From Adiantum capillus-veneris (taxonomy: Eukaryota; Streptophyta; Polypodiopsida; Polypodiales; Pteridaceae): a DNA stretch of 64,000 nt. The position numbers and the translations under genes were made by a program. Below the pieces are notes generated by a model. That model saw only the letters and a program-made list of their open reading frames with translations. It did no database searches and was not told where the DNA came from. The stretch covers positions 107,825,884 to 107,889,883 of the forward strand of contig CM043951.1 in the NCBI GenBank assembly GCA_014529385.2, in the 5' to 3' direction. Below, in pieces: positions 20,988 to 32,471 of this stretch. The number at the start of each line of letters is the position of its first letter. Within the stretch, counting starts at the first letter, position 1.

Positions 20988-22132
20988 GACGTAAGAGAAT
21001 GTAGCCAAAAACTTTGTGGCAAATTGCCTGGGATAATTTTGGCAGAGCTTCTGTAGAACACAAGCGAAAACTCAAACCAAAAGTAGTAAAATCATTGTGT
21101 AAGAACAACTAGAAGAGCCAAGAACGCATAAAATGGACTCGTGAGAAAACTATGGCAAAGTCAATGACCAAGAAAACTGCCAAAATAGCCAAAAAATGGC
21201 TCCACACGTAGTACAATAGGCAATGTCTGCAACTCAACGTGCATGAGTGTTTGTGCTCAAACAGGCATCAAGAATTGCTGCATGTAGTAAAAAGTATCCT
21301 TGCGGGGATATCTGCTCTCAAAAAGAGCTCAATAGCACAATGGTGTGCTAAAACAATCATGCATATGTCAACGCATATATCCATAGAGAAACTACTATCA
21401 AAATGACTATCATAATCACCTAAAAAGCGTTGTGTTTGTATGTGTCTGGAAACCTGGAGAAATTGTGTGTAAAAGGGCTCAAAAGCCCCTTATAACCTGT
21501 GTGTCGTTGTCGATATGTGCCGATTTCTGTCATCGAACGAAAATGTGCTAGTCAAATAGCCATCAAAGGTGGTCGAGGCCAAAAAGGTGTCGTAGATCGT
21601 GATCGGTGCCGGTGCCGGTGGGCGGGTGGTCACTCCTCTATGGTAGAGGTACCTCACCCGCGCACGTCGCAAGCACAACCGACTGCGGAAAAATTGTCAT
21701 CCGCGGGAACGCTAGTGTTGGTGTCGGCAAGGAAGTTAAAATTTGCTCGGAAGGAGAGGTATCGATGCGTCGAGGTCGCCAAGAATCTGAGCCAATGCCG
21801 AAGACCGATGTCGCTTTTCACGGTCGTACGGAAGCACTCTTCGATGTCGAGAAAAGTGTCAAAGCCGAGAAATCGCATGATCGGTGTCAAAGCCGATGCA
21901 CCAAGCCGTCAATGCTCAAAGCCAAGGTCGATGTCAAGGCCGCCCTCGCTAATGTCGAAGCTGATGTCGAGGTGTCGGCGACTTGTGGCAATGGGGGTCG
22001 GTTTTTGTCGAGGATTTGTGGGAACAAGCCCTTGCACACAAGGTGTGATTCAAAGATTTTAACACAAACAAAAAAAAAAAACTGAATTCTGCTCAGTCTG
22101 TCTGACTCTCGGGTTTTATGAGATGACGAGCA

Positions 22133-22166
<34 letters not shown>

Positions 22167-22670
22167 GTGGTTAATTAGCTTCTTGCTCAAGTCCCCCAAG
22201 CTCACGCCTTTGCTTGCATCCGATTCCTGCTCACGCTGCTAGCGCTGTCGACTTGGGTCCTTAATTGCCCGACCTTCTCTCAGTTCCCTTGCTCCCAGGC
22301 TTGGCCTCGATTTTCTCTGCCTGCTGAGCTTCTAGAGCTCCCAAGCTCTCAAGCTTGGCTACGAGCTGCTGCCGACCCCCAATTCCTTCCCTTTAATTTG
22401 ATTAGCTTGATTGCTACTGCTTCTCCTACTTGCCCGATTTCCATACAATTTCTTCAATTATGCTCGAATCTACTGCCCGATTGTGCCCGAATTGCAAGAC
22501 CTTCAAGGCATTCCCAATTCATGGGCTCGTGTCCTGCTCGAGCCCGATTCGCTTGCTTCAAGGTTTCGAGCCTTTGTTTGCCATTGTGACGATCCCTGTA
22601 GAGCCTGCCAAGCTCCCCTTGCTCGGGGTCAGTGCACACGCCAATAGTCCGGGGCTCGGGATCTTGTCTG
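20988..22670 (-). other. Long leader of element C with GC-shifted block
   Basis: About 1.7 kb between gag and primer-binding site, far longer than in A or B (a few hundred bases). 21490-22060 is CpG-rich with recurring GTCG/GATGTCG/AAAGCCG phrases and stays open in more than one frame (21499-22062 and 21606-22085 +), a consequence of composition. A (GT)n tract lies at 22133-22169; 22180-22660 is C/T-rich, with repeated GCTTG and CCCGA words. It may be captured host sequence; I recognise no protein. Confidence 0.5.
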
Positions 22671-22672
22671 TG

Positions 22673-22685
22673 CTCTAATACCACT
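22673..22685 (-). other. Primer-binding site of element C
   Basis: On the - strand AGTGGTATTAGAGCACAG directly follows the 5' LTR, an initiator-tRNA-Met type site with one T for C. Confidence 0.75.
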
Positions 22686-22872
22686 TGTAGGAAATGGCTA
22701 TGGAGTGCAAGAAAGGGAAGGAGAGAAGGGGAAGGGGATAAGCATACACAGTACGTTGGTGGAGCATTAGAGAGTATTCACTCTCTTCTCCCTATTCTCA
22801 TTATAACCAAGAACGTAAAGTAAAGTGGGCATGCGCCCGATCATATCCGGCTACGGGGCCTGAAACCCAACA
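22686..22872 (-). repeat. 5' LTR of element C
   Basis: 187 bp, TGTAGGAAATGGC...GAAACCCAACA on the + strand, partner of 17285-17469. Confidence 0.9.
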
Positions 22873-22877
22873 AGGAG

Positions 22878-23184
22878 TAATAGTGCACTTCATAGATTAT
22901 GAAATTAATGCATGAGCCTACGCATCTCTAACATCCCAACGAGCCTGCTTAGCTGTAGGCAAAACAACTCTAGCAGTAACAATTCTGCCACCAAAACACG
23001 CAACATCCTCAACAGTGCCTACATCCACAGAATCAAGATGTACATCAATGCCCTACACAACATTCTAAATGCCCTTTGAAATAAGAACATTTTGCATCAT
23101 GTAAGCCCACATTGGGTAAGTGTCCCCGCCTAATTTATCCTCAGCAACAAACATCTTGAGCACATTTGTGTTGTTGTCAGCCAT
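22878..23184 (-). pseudogene. A2 gag, N-terminal piece
   Basis: From an ATG at 23184 the - strand reads MADNNTNVLKMFVAEDKLGG, then YPMWAYMMQNVLISKGI and a stop. It resumes with GIDVHLDSVDVGTVEDVA and ARVVLPTAKQARWDVRDA. The same stop position (Lys-Gly-Ile-stop) occurs in the 38-kb copy, suggesting that it was present in a shared ancestor. Confidence 0.82.
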
Positions 23185-23530
23185 GGTGAGTGTCTGCACC
23201 TAATGTGAAAACTGTCCGAAAAGAGGAGAAACGAAGCGGGACTAACACGTGCTATATAGCACAACCCAAAGAAGACTGCAAGGGAGCTGTTATGTAATAT
23301 ATAGCACTAGCAAAAAATTTGCACAAAAGGATAAATTGCATCAGCAGCATTGTCTGTAGTGGAAGCGGAGGCCAAAATGAGCCTAAATCAAAATTTTGAG
23401 CATATCGTCCTCTGCAAGTTCACCCGAAGTATTTTATTGACGCTCACCAAAGCTCATCTAAGTATGAAAAAGTGAGCACGCATGTGCTGGCAACTATGCT
23501 CGAGAGGATGCAACCTGCTCTCATAACCAT
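23185..23530 (-). other. A2 leader and primer-binding site
   Basis: Non-coding leader between gag and 5' LTR; it aligns with 38627-38986 (GTGCTATATAGCAC phrase near 23250, GTTTGCCATGG-like context). The site ATGGTTATGAGAGCAG on the - strand at 23515-23530 is a degraded TGGTATCAGAGC. Confidence 0.7.
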
Positions 23531-23761
23531 TGTTAGAAATAGGGTAGCAAGGAAACACACACAACTTGGAGAAGATGAATAAGCTCAAGGCACACAACAG
23601 AGAGTGGTATTGTTTAGTGCACAATGGAAAGATAACATAGCCTTAGAGTGATGGGCATATATACAATGCACGGGGGGGGGGGGAACCTCCTAGTGGGGGG
23701 AAAATGCATCGACGGTCCTAAGTGTGTTCACACACATCACTACCACATGTATATGGTAGCA
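23531..23761 (-). repeat. 5' LTR of A2
   Basis: 231 bp, TGTTAGAAATAGGG...GTATATGGTAGCA on the + strand. It contains a G-run (23669-23682) that has expanded relative to the other family-A LTRs. Confidence 0.85.
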
Positions 23762-24454
23762 CAGGTTTGGTGCACTTCTCTTTGACATTGGTTTATGCAC
23801 ATTTCCCTTGTACATGTTGTAGAGCCATAGCTTCACTTATGGTAGTTGATATGTGTGATAGTTCTGAGTCCATGACGATGCCTCATGTGAGACAGCGGTC
23901 TCGTTCATGTTGACACTTGAGATGTTGGCATTGTGGTCACACAGGGCACATCAGACGACATTTCTTTAGATGCATGAGGCAATAGTGCATAAGTATGCAT
24001 GATGCAGAGATGATTTGGACACAAACTAGAGAGGTGGCTGAGTATGCTTGTGATGGTGATGTCACCTTTACCTCTAGTGTTTTTCTTGCTTTTATGTCTA
24101 ATAGAGATGCCACTTGCTCTCAATGGTTGCTAGATGAGTATGTAGCGTTCCACGTCACATCATGTCATGAGAGGTTTAACATTTTTGCTAGTGGAATCCT
24201 TGGTCATGTGCATCTAGCTTATGGATCAGCATGTGTCATAGATGGTACAAGAGATATATGCTTGTCATTACCCCAATGGTTCATCCTATATACGTTATAT
24301 TCCTCAGCTAATATAGAGTGTGATCTTAGTGAGACAATTAACAGATTGTGGATGTCAAGTACTACTTAGAGAGCAGTTCTTCTAGATGCATTGCAGTTCG
24401 ATAGTCATTTGCGAGAGGAGCCAGGATTGGCTTGATCTACCCTATGCATGTATC

Positions 24455-24692
24455 TAAGGTTCAAAATGGCATAGTCTCGATTATATTACAGTTATGTCAG
24501 CAAGAGACTAGACACGTATCTTTTGCAAATGAGCTATAGAGTGTTGTGCACAACATGTCTGTTAATGTAGACATAGGGTGCAAGATGGTGTAGTCTTCAT
24601 TACATTACAGTCATGTCAGCAAGAGACTAGACACATGTCTTTCTCAAATGAGCTCCAAAGTGTTGTGCATGACATGTCTGTAGATGCCGAGT
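24455..24692. repeat. Imperfect tandem duplication, period 119
   Basis: Two diverged units share TGTCAGCAAGAGACTAGACA, the phrase AATGAGCT and GTGTTGTGCA at a spacing of 119 bases. Confidence 0.8.
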
Positions 24693-24803
24693 TAGAGCGG
24701 CCATGCTCTAGGGAGACACAACAAATTGATCCTCTTAGAGATGCCTTCTACCACGAAGATGACAATTATGGAGTTCTTTGACATGCTCATGCTAGAGGCT
24801 AAT

Positions 24804-25215
24804 ATGGTGATGCTAGGACATGTGGATACAGTCCCTATGGACAATATGGGAGTGAAGACTACCCGGGAATCAGGTTTGACATGTCCATGCATAACTAGTT
24901 CTGGTGGTGATGCAATGAGCATTGAGATACCTACTACGGATCGATTGGCAGAGGTCATTGCACATAGCATTGATGCTATTGGCATGGATATGCTGGCAAA
25001 GATTACACGTTTGATATGGTGATGCTAGGACATGTGGATATATTCCCTATGGATGATGAGGACCCTAGAGTCAGGTTTGACACATCCATGCGTGACTAGT
25101 TTTGGTGGTGATGCAGTGAGCATTGAGATACCTACTACGGATCAATTGGTAGAGGTCATTGCACATGGCTTTGATGCAATTGGCATGGATATACTGTTAG
25201 AGATTATGCGTTTTC
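24804..25215. repeat. Imperfect tandem duplication, period 212
   Basis: Two units share GATGCTAGGACATGTGGATA and GAGATACCTACTACGGATC at a spacing of 212 bases. Numerous substitutions indicate an old event. Confidence 0.82.
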
Positions 25216-25550
25216 CATCAGCCTTTGTGACTCTCATGTACAATCACTTAGTGTTGAGACCCAACATAGCAACTGTAGTGAGAGCGTTTGTAGTTGGGAT
25301 ATGACTGACACTAGCATGATGCATCATGGAGCAGTACATGTTATAATAGAATACCTACAGGGTATGCATGCTCATTCTAATAGGGACATACATTTTCGCA
25401 CACAGCTAAAGCCCATATGGCAGTATGCATCCACTTTGAGATAGCCAATGGGCATAGGTTGAGATGAGATTCCTCCCTATACCTCATGTACATACTGCTA
25501 GGTCATATAGTAGTACCACTTGCCGGCACATTTTCCTTTAAGTGGGAGAT

Positions 25551-25703
25551 TGTTGGGGTAAAGACGATGTGCCTCTTACCCTGGTCAGATGTGCCAGAGG
25601 CATCCAACCACCCATCACTTGTACACACCTCATTCTTTACTAGATAGAAGAATAAGGGGCTCTCTTGCACACATTGTGGTGAGTTGCTCCACCCACATCT
25701 TGT

Positions 25704-25779
<76 letters not shown>

Positions 25780-25800
25780 CACACACCGCATTAGCGCACT
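25551..25800 (+). repeat. Probable 3' LTR start with (TC)n
   Basis: TGTTGGGGTAAAGACGATG follows the purine tract at 25540-25550, the configuration of a copia 3' LTR. The far end is not identifiable. A long (TC)n tract of about 72 bases (25706-25777) lies inside. Confidence 0.45.
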
Positions 25801-26900
25801 CTATAGGAGTGGTATTTTTAGGGGTATGACCTAGCTAATGACAAATCACTCTATAAGTGTTTATGGTCACTAATTGGTCTCTTCACGCTTGTACTTCCAA
25901 GGAAATAAATTTTTAACTGCCAAGGGGTAATGGCTAAGTTCATTTTAACAAGTTGCTCACAATCACTATTCGTAGCGTAGTAGCCTATGCTGGTCTCGGA
26001 TACCTAATGGTTTTCCTTTCAAAATCTAACCACGGGATTTAGATTGCCAAGGAAATACCAAGGGTTCTCAATTAAATATTTGTTTATTTTCACTAATTTC
26101 TACTTTAGTTTTTAACTAGTCAAAGAAATTTTGGACCTTTTGAGGCTAGAATTGTGGTAAGGTACCTTTGAGATTTGAAATTTGCCCTTGACCTTTGGGT
26201 AAGTATACGGTACCTTTTCACCTCATAGTAAGCGTATAATTTGGTTTTGTATCCTTTCTAAATATGCTTTGATTGAGCTTTACAAGTGGGATGCATAGGC
26301 TAGAATGCTTTCATGCACTTTGTTCTTCAAATACATGACAAGGTCATGTATGAGCACAGGATTTTGGAAAGGTAGTGTACCAAGTACCATCTCTGCCACC
26401 TGTTACTTTCTCTATTAATTGTTTACTATGATCAAATCGAGGGTTCACTCCCTATCAAAACGGTTATAGGTCTACAAGGTAGGGTTTCAATTGGCACATG
26501 TTGTTAGTCACAAGGTGTGCAACATGGTCTATGAACTCTTAGAGTTTGGTTTAACCAATGTGGAACAAGGGCTATAACGGTACCTCTCACTCATGTCGCT
26601 AATTATTTCCAATTACCTCCACACACAAGTACCTCTCGTACTTGATGGATGTCATATTTCTTGACCACTATTATATTAAATGAGACATATTCCTTGTGGA
26701 GAATATGAGTCTCTAGGACTGACACCAGCACATGTTTTCCCAATTATGTGTGGCAACAAATTCCTTAGGTGTTGGTCAAATCCGTTTATTAGACCATTTT
26801 GAGCACGTAGTATCAAGAACAATTTGGTGGCTATAAATTGTTGGATATCCAGTAAGACTTTTTGATGTAACAAGTACTATTAAACAACATTATGTATGGT
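25801..26900. other. AT-rich spacer, no gene seen
   Basis: No convincing open frame, RNA gene or repeat. Possibly anciently decayed gypsy sequence, given its position upstream of the gypsy fragment. Confidence 0.35.
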
Positions 26901-26929
26901 TGTTTCAGGAGTTTTAGGTTGCAATTCTG

Positions 26930-28237
26930 CACACCTATTATGCATATAACAAGGCTATGTCATGTTAATGAAAATGTTTCATTGTTTGTACCTAGGTGTG
27001 ATTTATCTTCACATTCGATTATGGTCCAAATGTTTTAGCAAGGATATCGGGGTAATTGTAGTGGGATGTATTCAGTTGCTTTCATAGAGCTATTTCCACA
27101 TTTTATTCCCTCATTTTCCATGTACGCTATGAGCATGACATCTGCCACAAGCATTGGCAATTACAAGTCATTAGTCATGGAAATGCAGGTTCCGATAAGT
27201 TTTTGTTAAATGCATGCACACTAGGTGTTATGGGCCATAGTATTTAGAAAAAGCATATTCGGAGCGGCATACAAATTCATGAATTTGATAGTTTAGGAAA
27301 CTTTTTAGCACCACAGATATAATATCTTTAGGATATTTATTGTGGGACTACCAACCACCATATGAGGTGATGTCTCGATATAAGTGTTTGTAGAGAGATT
27401 GTTTCAACTTCGTAAGTTTATTCCAATTAAGTCCACTCTTTAACCAAGTGGGGTGTTCACAATCAGTATAGACTATATGGATTCCCCAACAATTTTGTGA
27501 GTAATTGTGAACCCATTTTTACCAATCATTTATGGAATAAATGTAGACGGTTGGGGAATACAACTCAATATTAGTATTTCCAATCATCCAGGGATGGATG
27601 GGCAGCTTGCAAGTGTTAATCTATTGCTAGAGGATATGTTAAGAGCATACATTAGCAAGACACAATCCAATTAGAAAGATTATCTCTCTATTTTGGAGTT
27701 TGCTTATCATGATGTATGTTACAACTAGGTTTAGTCCTTTTATACTTATGCCATGTTTTCAATCTAGATCAAAAAGTATGGTGGGGTTGGCCACTAATGA
27801 GGAATGTCAGCAAGTCGAGTTAATCTATGCTGATGAGGTATGTCAGCAAGTTACTTTCATGGAAAGTTGAGAAGAGGTATTCTTACATGTGCTAGCACCT
27901 TTAGAAAACCTAAAAATTGGTCATTCATTTGATTACCTCTTAGTTGTAGTAACTCATTTAAAATAATCGAGTGAGTTATAAATCAAGTCTACACACTATG
28001 GTATTCATCCGTTTATGGATATAAGCCATTTACAAAAAATGCTTACAAAGGGACAACAATGAAGACGATCAAGATGTTCTTGTTGGTTTCATTGAACCTC
28101 CTACTGAACTGTGTATATGTCAAATGGACAGCTGGGGACCCGAGGGAGGTGCCATTGTGGGGAAAAAATAGTGTTTTTAAGAAGATATCTCCACTTTTGT
28201 TTTCAAGGATGAAAACCCTTCTCTAAGGGGGGAGTAA
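26930..28237 (+). pseudogene. Ty3/gypsy pol remnant (integrase end)
   Basis: Stop-riddled gypsy pol. Near 27580-27740 the translation reads SNHPGMDGQLASVN, LLEDMLRAYISKTQSN and DYLSILEFAYHD, which is the integrase core C-terminus (HPQTDGQ...LEDMLRAY...EFAYN in intact elements), including the catalytic Glu neighbourhood. The end VFKDENPSLRGE is the usual gypsy pol tail. The part 26930-27380 is a dispersed repeat also present at 39305-39750. A purine tract (AAGGGGGGAGTAA) closes it at 28225-28237. Confidence 0.72.
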
Positions 28238-28500
28238 TGTCAGGTCTAAGGTAGGACTAGGGAGGCAAGGCCCTAATCTACGCATTTATGGTCAAGGGGG
28301 CTCTTAAAATAGGGACCGAGGGTCTATATAGGGGCAAGCCTGGGTGGATATTATCACGTGGTAGTCCTCCAGTTCTCACAAGAGAGGTTTGTACCAAGGA
28401 CATGAACTTGCTCGTATTCATTGTCATCTACATCTCAATATACACGTGTGAGCTTGGTTACATGCAATTACTTGAACACTATTGGGTTGGTCAGTCTTGA
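28238..28500 (+). repeat. Gypsy 3' LTR start
   Basis: TGTCAGGTCTAAGG follows the purine tract at 28225-28237. A TATA-like TCTATATAGGGG at 28322 fits the LTR promoter. The end of the LTR cannot be placed, so the boundary given is nominal. Confidence 0.5.
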
Positions 28501-28539
28501 CTTTGACTATTAGAAGTTAACTAAAACATTATTACTTGA

Positions 28540-28745
28540 TGATCTCCATACAGGCATTTGTCATTAGATTATATTGGAATTTGTGTCAACTCGTAGCTTC
28601 TAGCAACCACATAGTCTAGTAATGGCGTCTTCTTTGAAAAGGTTTGGCTAAAAGATCTAGGGCTTCTAACTGACGTTGTGATTCTTGATAGAGGCACTGA
28701 ATTTAATGGGGTTGCAACTTTCCCCTTACTAGGGTGATCACTAAT
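28540..28745 (+). pseudogene. Gypsy integrase scrap
   Basis: Translation near 28660-28720 reads LLTDVVILDRGTEFNGVATF, the second catalytic Asp region of gypsy integrase (SDRGTQF in intact copies). Isolated, and not in order with the 3' LTR just upstream, so a separate insertion or rearranged piece. Confidence 0.5.
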
Positions 28746-29590
28746 GCTTTCTTCATGACCAAGGCTCAAGAATGTTTGGCTCTAACTTGAACTCGTTTTT
28801 TGGGAGTCATGTTGTGTGTTGCCTTCTCAATATTTGACATCTACAAACTTTCTGCACCATTTCCTATGTATCTCCATGAAACATGACATATCTTTTCCCA
28901 GGTTAGGCTATAAATCACATATCTTTGCCCTGATATTGCCTATCTCATGGGTCTCCTATGACTTGAGATTCTGTGGATTCATGACCCAAAGCACCATGGA
29001 AAGTAGACTCTCATCTATATCTACATCCATCTCCGATATAATATGTGCTCGTCACATCATAATGTTGAAGCTTGACTTTTGGTGGATGATAGTTTGGCTC
29101 TAGACAAAGTTTTAGATTCATTAGGGTCACGTCATTTAGCTCTAGTGAGGATAGGAAATAAAGGATATTTTCCTCAAAGATAAATCATCTAACCTGATCT
29201 AGCATAGGACATAATTTTATGAGCTGGTATTTAGGCCTCTCAAATATTGGTCGGTCTATTTGGTACAATTTTCCATCTTGGTCTACATAATGTGCATAGA
29301 AATTATGTGTGCCATATAATCCTAAGAGCATTTGTTTTGACGTATCCCTCAGACTCATAGGTGATTACAGACTATTGGCATTGGATGCAGGATTGCTTGT
29401 GAACCTAACACTTTTAGTTACGTTTGGTGATTGCAAAGGGCTCTGACTAAATTCACACAAAAATTTATTGTCTACTGGGAATTTAGGAAATTGAAGGCTC
29501 CAATTGGAAACCTTCAAGTGCATGTGCATCTTCATACACATTCCGAACTTGCAATTCTTTTACTAGTGTTTCTAATGGTAATGCAGGTCC
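28746..29590. other. No gene recognised
   Basis: Open frames are short (for example 28816-29103 and 29431-29622, +) and match nothing known. No repeat structure apparent. Confidence 0.3.
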
Positions 29591-29595
29591 TTGTT

Positions 29596-29817
29596 TTCCA
29601 GATTCTTGGGACAATCCTCTGAAAAATGTCCTCCTTATCTTCCACAATCTAAACAGTATACCATAATTGGTGGCACTTCAATTTTTTCATCCATAGGAAA
29701 CTCTTGTTGAGAATTTATTGCCTCTTTGCTCACCAAGTTATCTGTATCATCCTTAAAAATGCTTAGAATTAGGTTGTAGACTGCTCCATCTTGACTTGTA
29801 GGGATGGCTAATGGCAT
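29596..29817 (-). pseudogene. Gypsy gag knuckle fragment
   Basis: On the - strand MDEKIEVPPIMVYCLDCGR runs across a stop into GGHFSEDCPKNLE. Together they form CLDC...GH....DC, a CCHC knuckle of the type seen in the gag at about 391-436 (GEHFPKDCPKNP). It is a small fragment in opposite orientation to its neighbours. Confidence 0.55.
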
Positions 29818-29987
29818 GTCTGCTTATGCTCAATAGCATGTATGCTTATGAGCACTACTTTGGGAATGCCTTCTTGAAGAGCATTTTTTTGTGTTTAATT
29901 TTTTGTTTTTTGTTTTTTTTTAAAGCCACTTCTACGTTGTTGGCCGCCGACGAGTGAGAGGTGAAAAATATGGCAAGGGACCAAGAC

Positions 29988-30310
<323 letters not shown>

Positions 30311-30461
30311 TACTACCATTTGCAACTTGAGGCGGGGTGTATTTAGCTACGCACTGCAAGGCATTAAAACTGAGGTGGTTGCATGTGGGTTGACTGCAAA
30401 TGCTAAAGAGATAGAAAATGGAATGAGAATGAAAGCGATTATAATCATTATGCCCAGAGAG

Positions 30462-30514
30462 AGAGAGAGAGGGGGGGGGGGGATAGTTAGCGCTAGAAAG
30501 TGAGAGTGTAGGAG

Positions 30515-30600
<86 letters not shown>

Positions 30601-30747
30601 ATTGCAAAGTGAGTGAGTTGGGGGATGGGGGGGGGGGTGGGGGGGGGGGGGATAGTTAGTGCTAGAAAGTGAGAGTGTGCGAGGGAAGAGAGAGGATGTT
30701 AATAAGCGTTATTTCCCATGAAGAGAGAGAGAGAGAGAGAGAGAGAT
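30462..30747. repeat. (AG)n and poly-G tracts
   Basis: (AG)n then G-run 30456-30482, (AG)n 30519-30599, interrupted G-runs 30628-30652, (AG)n 30721-30747. The phrase GATAGTTAG-GCTAGAAAGTGAGAGTGT occurs after both G-runs (30482 and 30651), so an approximately 170-bp tandem duplication underlies the block. Confidence 0.9.
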
Positions 30748-32100
30748 GAATTTATGGTTTTATTATTATTTTTCCATTTTATAAAACTCACCTTAAAGGA
30801 GGTTCCCACCACCCTTTTGGAAACAACATTTCCGAATCCGATGAACAGAGAGGCTCTTGCCAAAATCCGATGCAAGTGCTTGTATTCGCACCCAAATCTC
30901 ATTCCCTTTCCCAGTTTATGTCAAGGCAAGATCAGAACCTGTCGAGATTTTGCAATTTTACTTGTTAAATAAACACGAAGTTCCCAAAATTCTCTTGTCG
31001 TGGTGTGTGTATGAGACAAAGAACTATCTGTACCGGTGTGGACGTGCTCCTCAAACCAAAAACTTTAATTTTAAGTTTTTGAACTTCCAAAATACCAAAA
31101 ATAGCCAAAAATTTAGAAAAACACCTAGAAATTTCCAAAAATAAAGGAAAATTGGCAATCACATTCAACCACGTTGGACACATACAAGCATGACAAAAAT
31201 AACAGTTTTCATCAAAAATATCAATTATGACCAAATCAAACGAGCCCCTAAAAATACTGAAATGCACAAAACTTGAACAACATGGGCTCCAAAGTGCTTG
31301 AGATCATGCCACAATTGTGCATTCAAAACAACTCATCAAGATCATGCACTATCTAGCTTTTATGGAATTAGTAAGAAACTAGTGCAATAATTAGCCAAAA
31401 AAATGCAAATTTTCACAAAAACTATCCATAAAATACACTTTTTTAAACATTCCACACACTTAAATGAATGGTGCAATCAATAAAAACTCAATTTTCACAA
31501 AAACTCAATTGTCAATAAATTTTATCAATGAAAATCAAGACTACACAATAGAAATGACAAAATTAGGTCAAAAATCGATGCAATTAGAGTGTGTGAATCC
31601 TTGTTTTCAGTCCAAACACACGTCAATTAACCATTACACCCATAAATTTTGCAATCATAAATCCAATCAAGCATGCACAATTGATCAATTTTTATGCACA
31701 CGCACACTAATAATTGACAGTTTTTACCAATTTCTAGGTGAGCACACATGTGCACACAAATGTTCAATTGTGGCACTGACCATACCACAAATCATCAATC
31801 ACATTTGCCAAACTCCAATTACACATTGGTTATTCAGGCACACACAACTAAATATAGGCATACACTCACAAAAAGAGTGCACACACACTTGATCTTAGTG
31901 CAAAAAATTGTATATGAACCAAGCAAGCACACAATAAGCAAATCAAAAATGAAAATTACCAAGTGAAACATCAACTCCATGCACATTCAATTCTAGGAAA
32001 ATTTTGACATTATTACAGCATGGAAATGCACAAATAAAAAATCCATAGCATCAAATCAACAATGACTTTACATATCACACATGTCTAGATTCTAAGGGCA
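30748..32100. other. AT-rich spacer, no gene
   Basis: Long A-rich sequence with scattered CACACA words. The 31.4-31.9 kb part resembles, reversed, the gypsy leader at 36.9-37.5 kb (shared AAAAACTGTCAA and TTAGTGTG words), so it may be an old inverted copy. Confidence 0.35.
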
Positions 32101-32416
32101 CCACTTAATTGCTGATTGCTCGATATGTAAACCGATTCCACTGACGCTCCAAAGTTAAGGAGAGGAGACGGGAGCACAGCGACGGAAGCGGAAGATGAAT
32201 ACGCACACACTCACACAAGCACTACCATAGCCACACACAGGTTGGAGTGGGAGAATCGACACACACTGTGTGCCCCCTTTCTTTCTTTATCTTATGCACT
32301 ACGGCACAATACACATTGTAGTTAGTGTTAATGGCTCACACAAGTTTATAGTTGTACACTTAGGGTTAGTAGCAGTTAGTGATGGGCAGTCGACCACATG
32401 GCCATTAAACTTAACA
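32100..32416 (-). repeat. 3' LTR of element D (lower limit uncertain)
   Basis: On the - strand it begins TGTTAAGTTTAATGGCC, right after the purine tract CACATTGGCCATCAAGTGGGAGAA (32417-32447 on +). The other end is not recognisable. Confidence 0.6.
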
Positions 32417-32471
32417 TTCTCCCACTTGATGGCCAATGTGGGAGACCATAAGAATGGAAGAGAACCACTCT

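Larger units (their letters stand above)
17285..22872 (-). mobile_element. Copia element C, nested in A2
   Basis: Ty1/copia element of 5588 bp on the - strand, with LTRs of 185 and 187 bp (17285-17469, 22686-22872) and a perfect 5-bp target duplication AGGAG (17280-17284 and 22873-22877). Purine tract at 17470-17484, primer-binding site upstream of 22686. Gag, protease, integrase, RT and RNase H are all recognisable but broken. An unusually long (1.7-kb) GC-shifted leader separates the primer-binding site from gag. A different family from A and B; its pol resembles element D. Confidence 0.93.
12818..23761 (-). mobile_element. Copia element A2 with nested insertions
   Basis: Second family-A copia element, on the - strand, about 10.9 kb because of insertions. 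LTRs at 12818-13046 and 23531-23761, with flanks TAGGT and CAGGT as a one-mismatch target duplication. It contains a 1.4-kb inverted-repeat transposon (15661-17074), copia element C (17285-22872), a 221-bp tandem duplication in RT and a deletion joining integrase to RT. Gag pieces lie on both sides of the insertions in the right order. Confidence 0.88.
23762..25550 (+). other. Decayed repeat-rich interior, no recognised gene
   Basis: Mostly degenerate sequence with imperfect internal duplications (24455-24692 and 24804-25215). The open frame 23995-24369 matches nothing I know. The end, AAGTGGGAGAT at 25540-25550, is a typical copia polypurine tract before a TG-starting LTR, so this may be the interior of an unnamed LTR element. 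Confidence 0.4.

Noticed and set aside
21499-22085. Two overlapping + frames of 187 and 159 codons as a host gene
   Set aside because: They lie in the leader of element C, overlap each other and a - strand frame, and owe their length to GC-rich, stop-poor composition.
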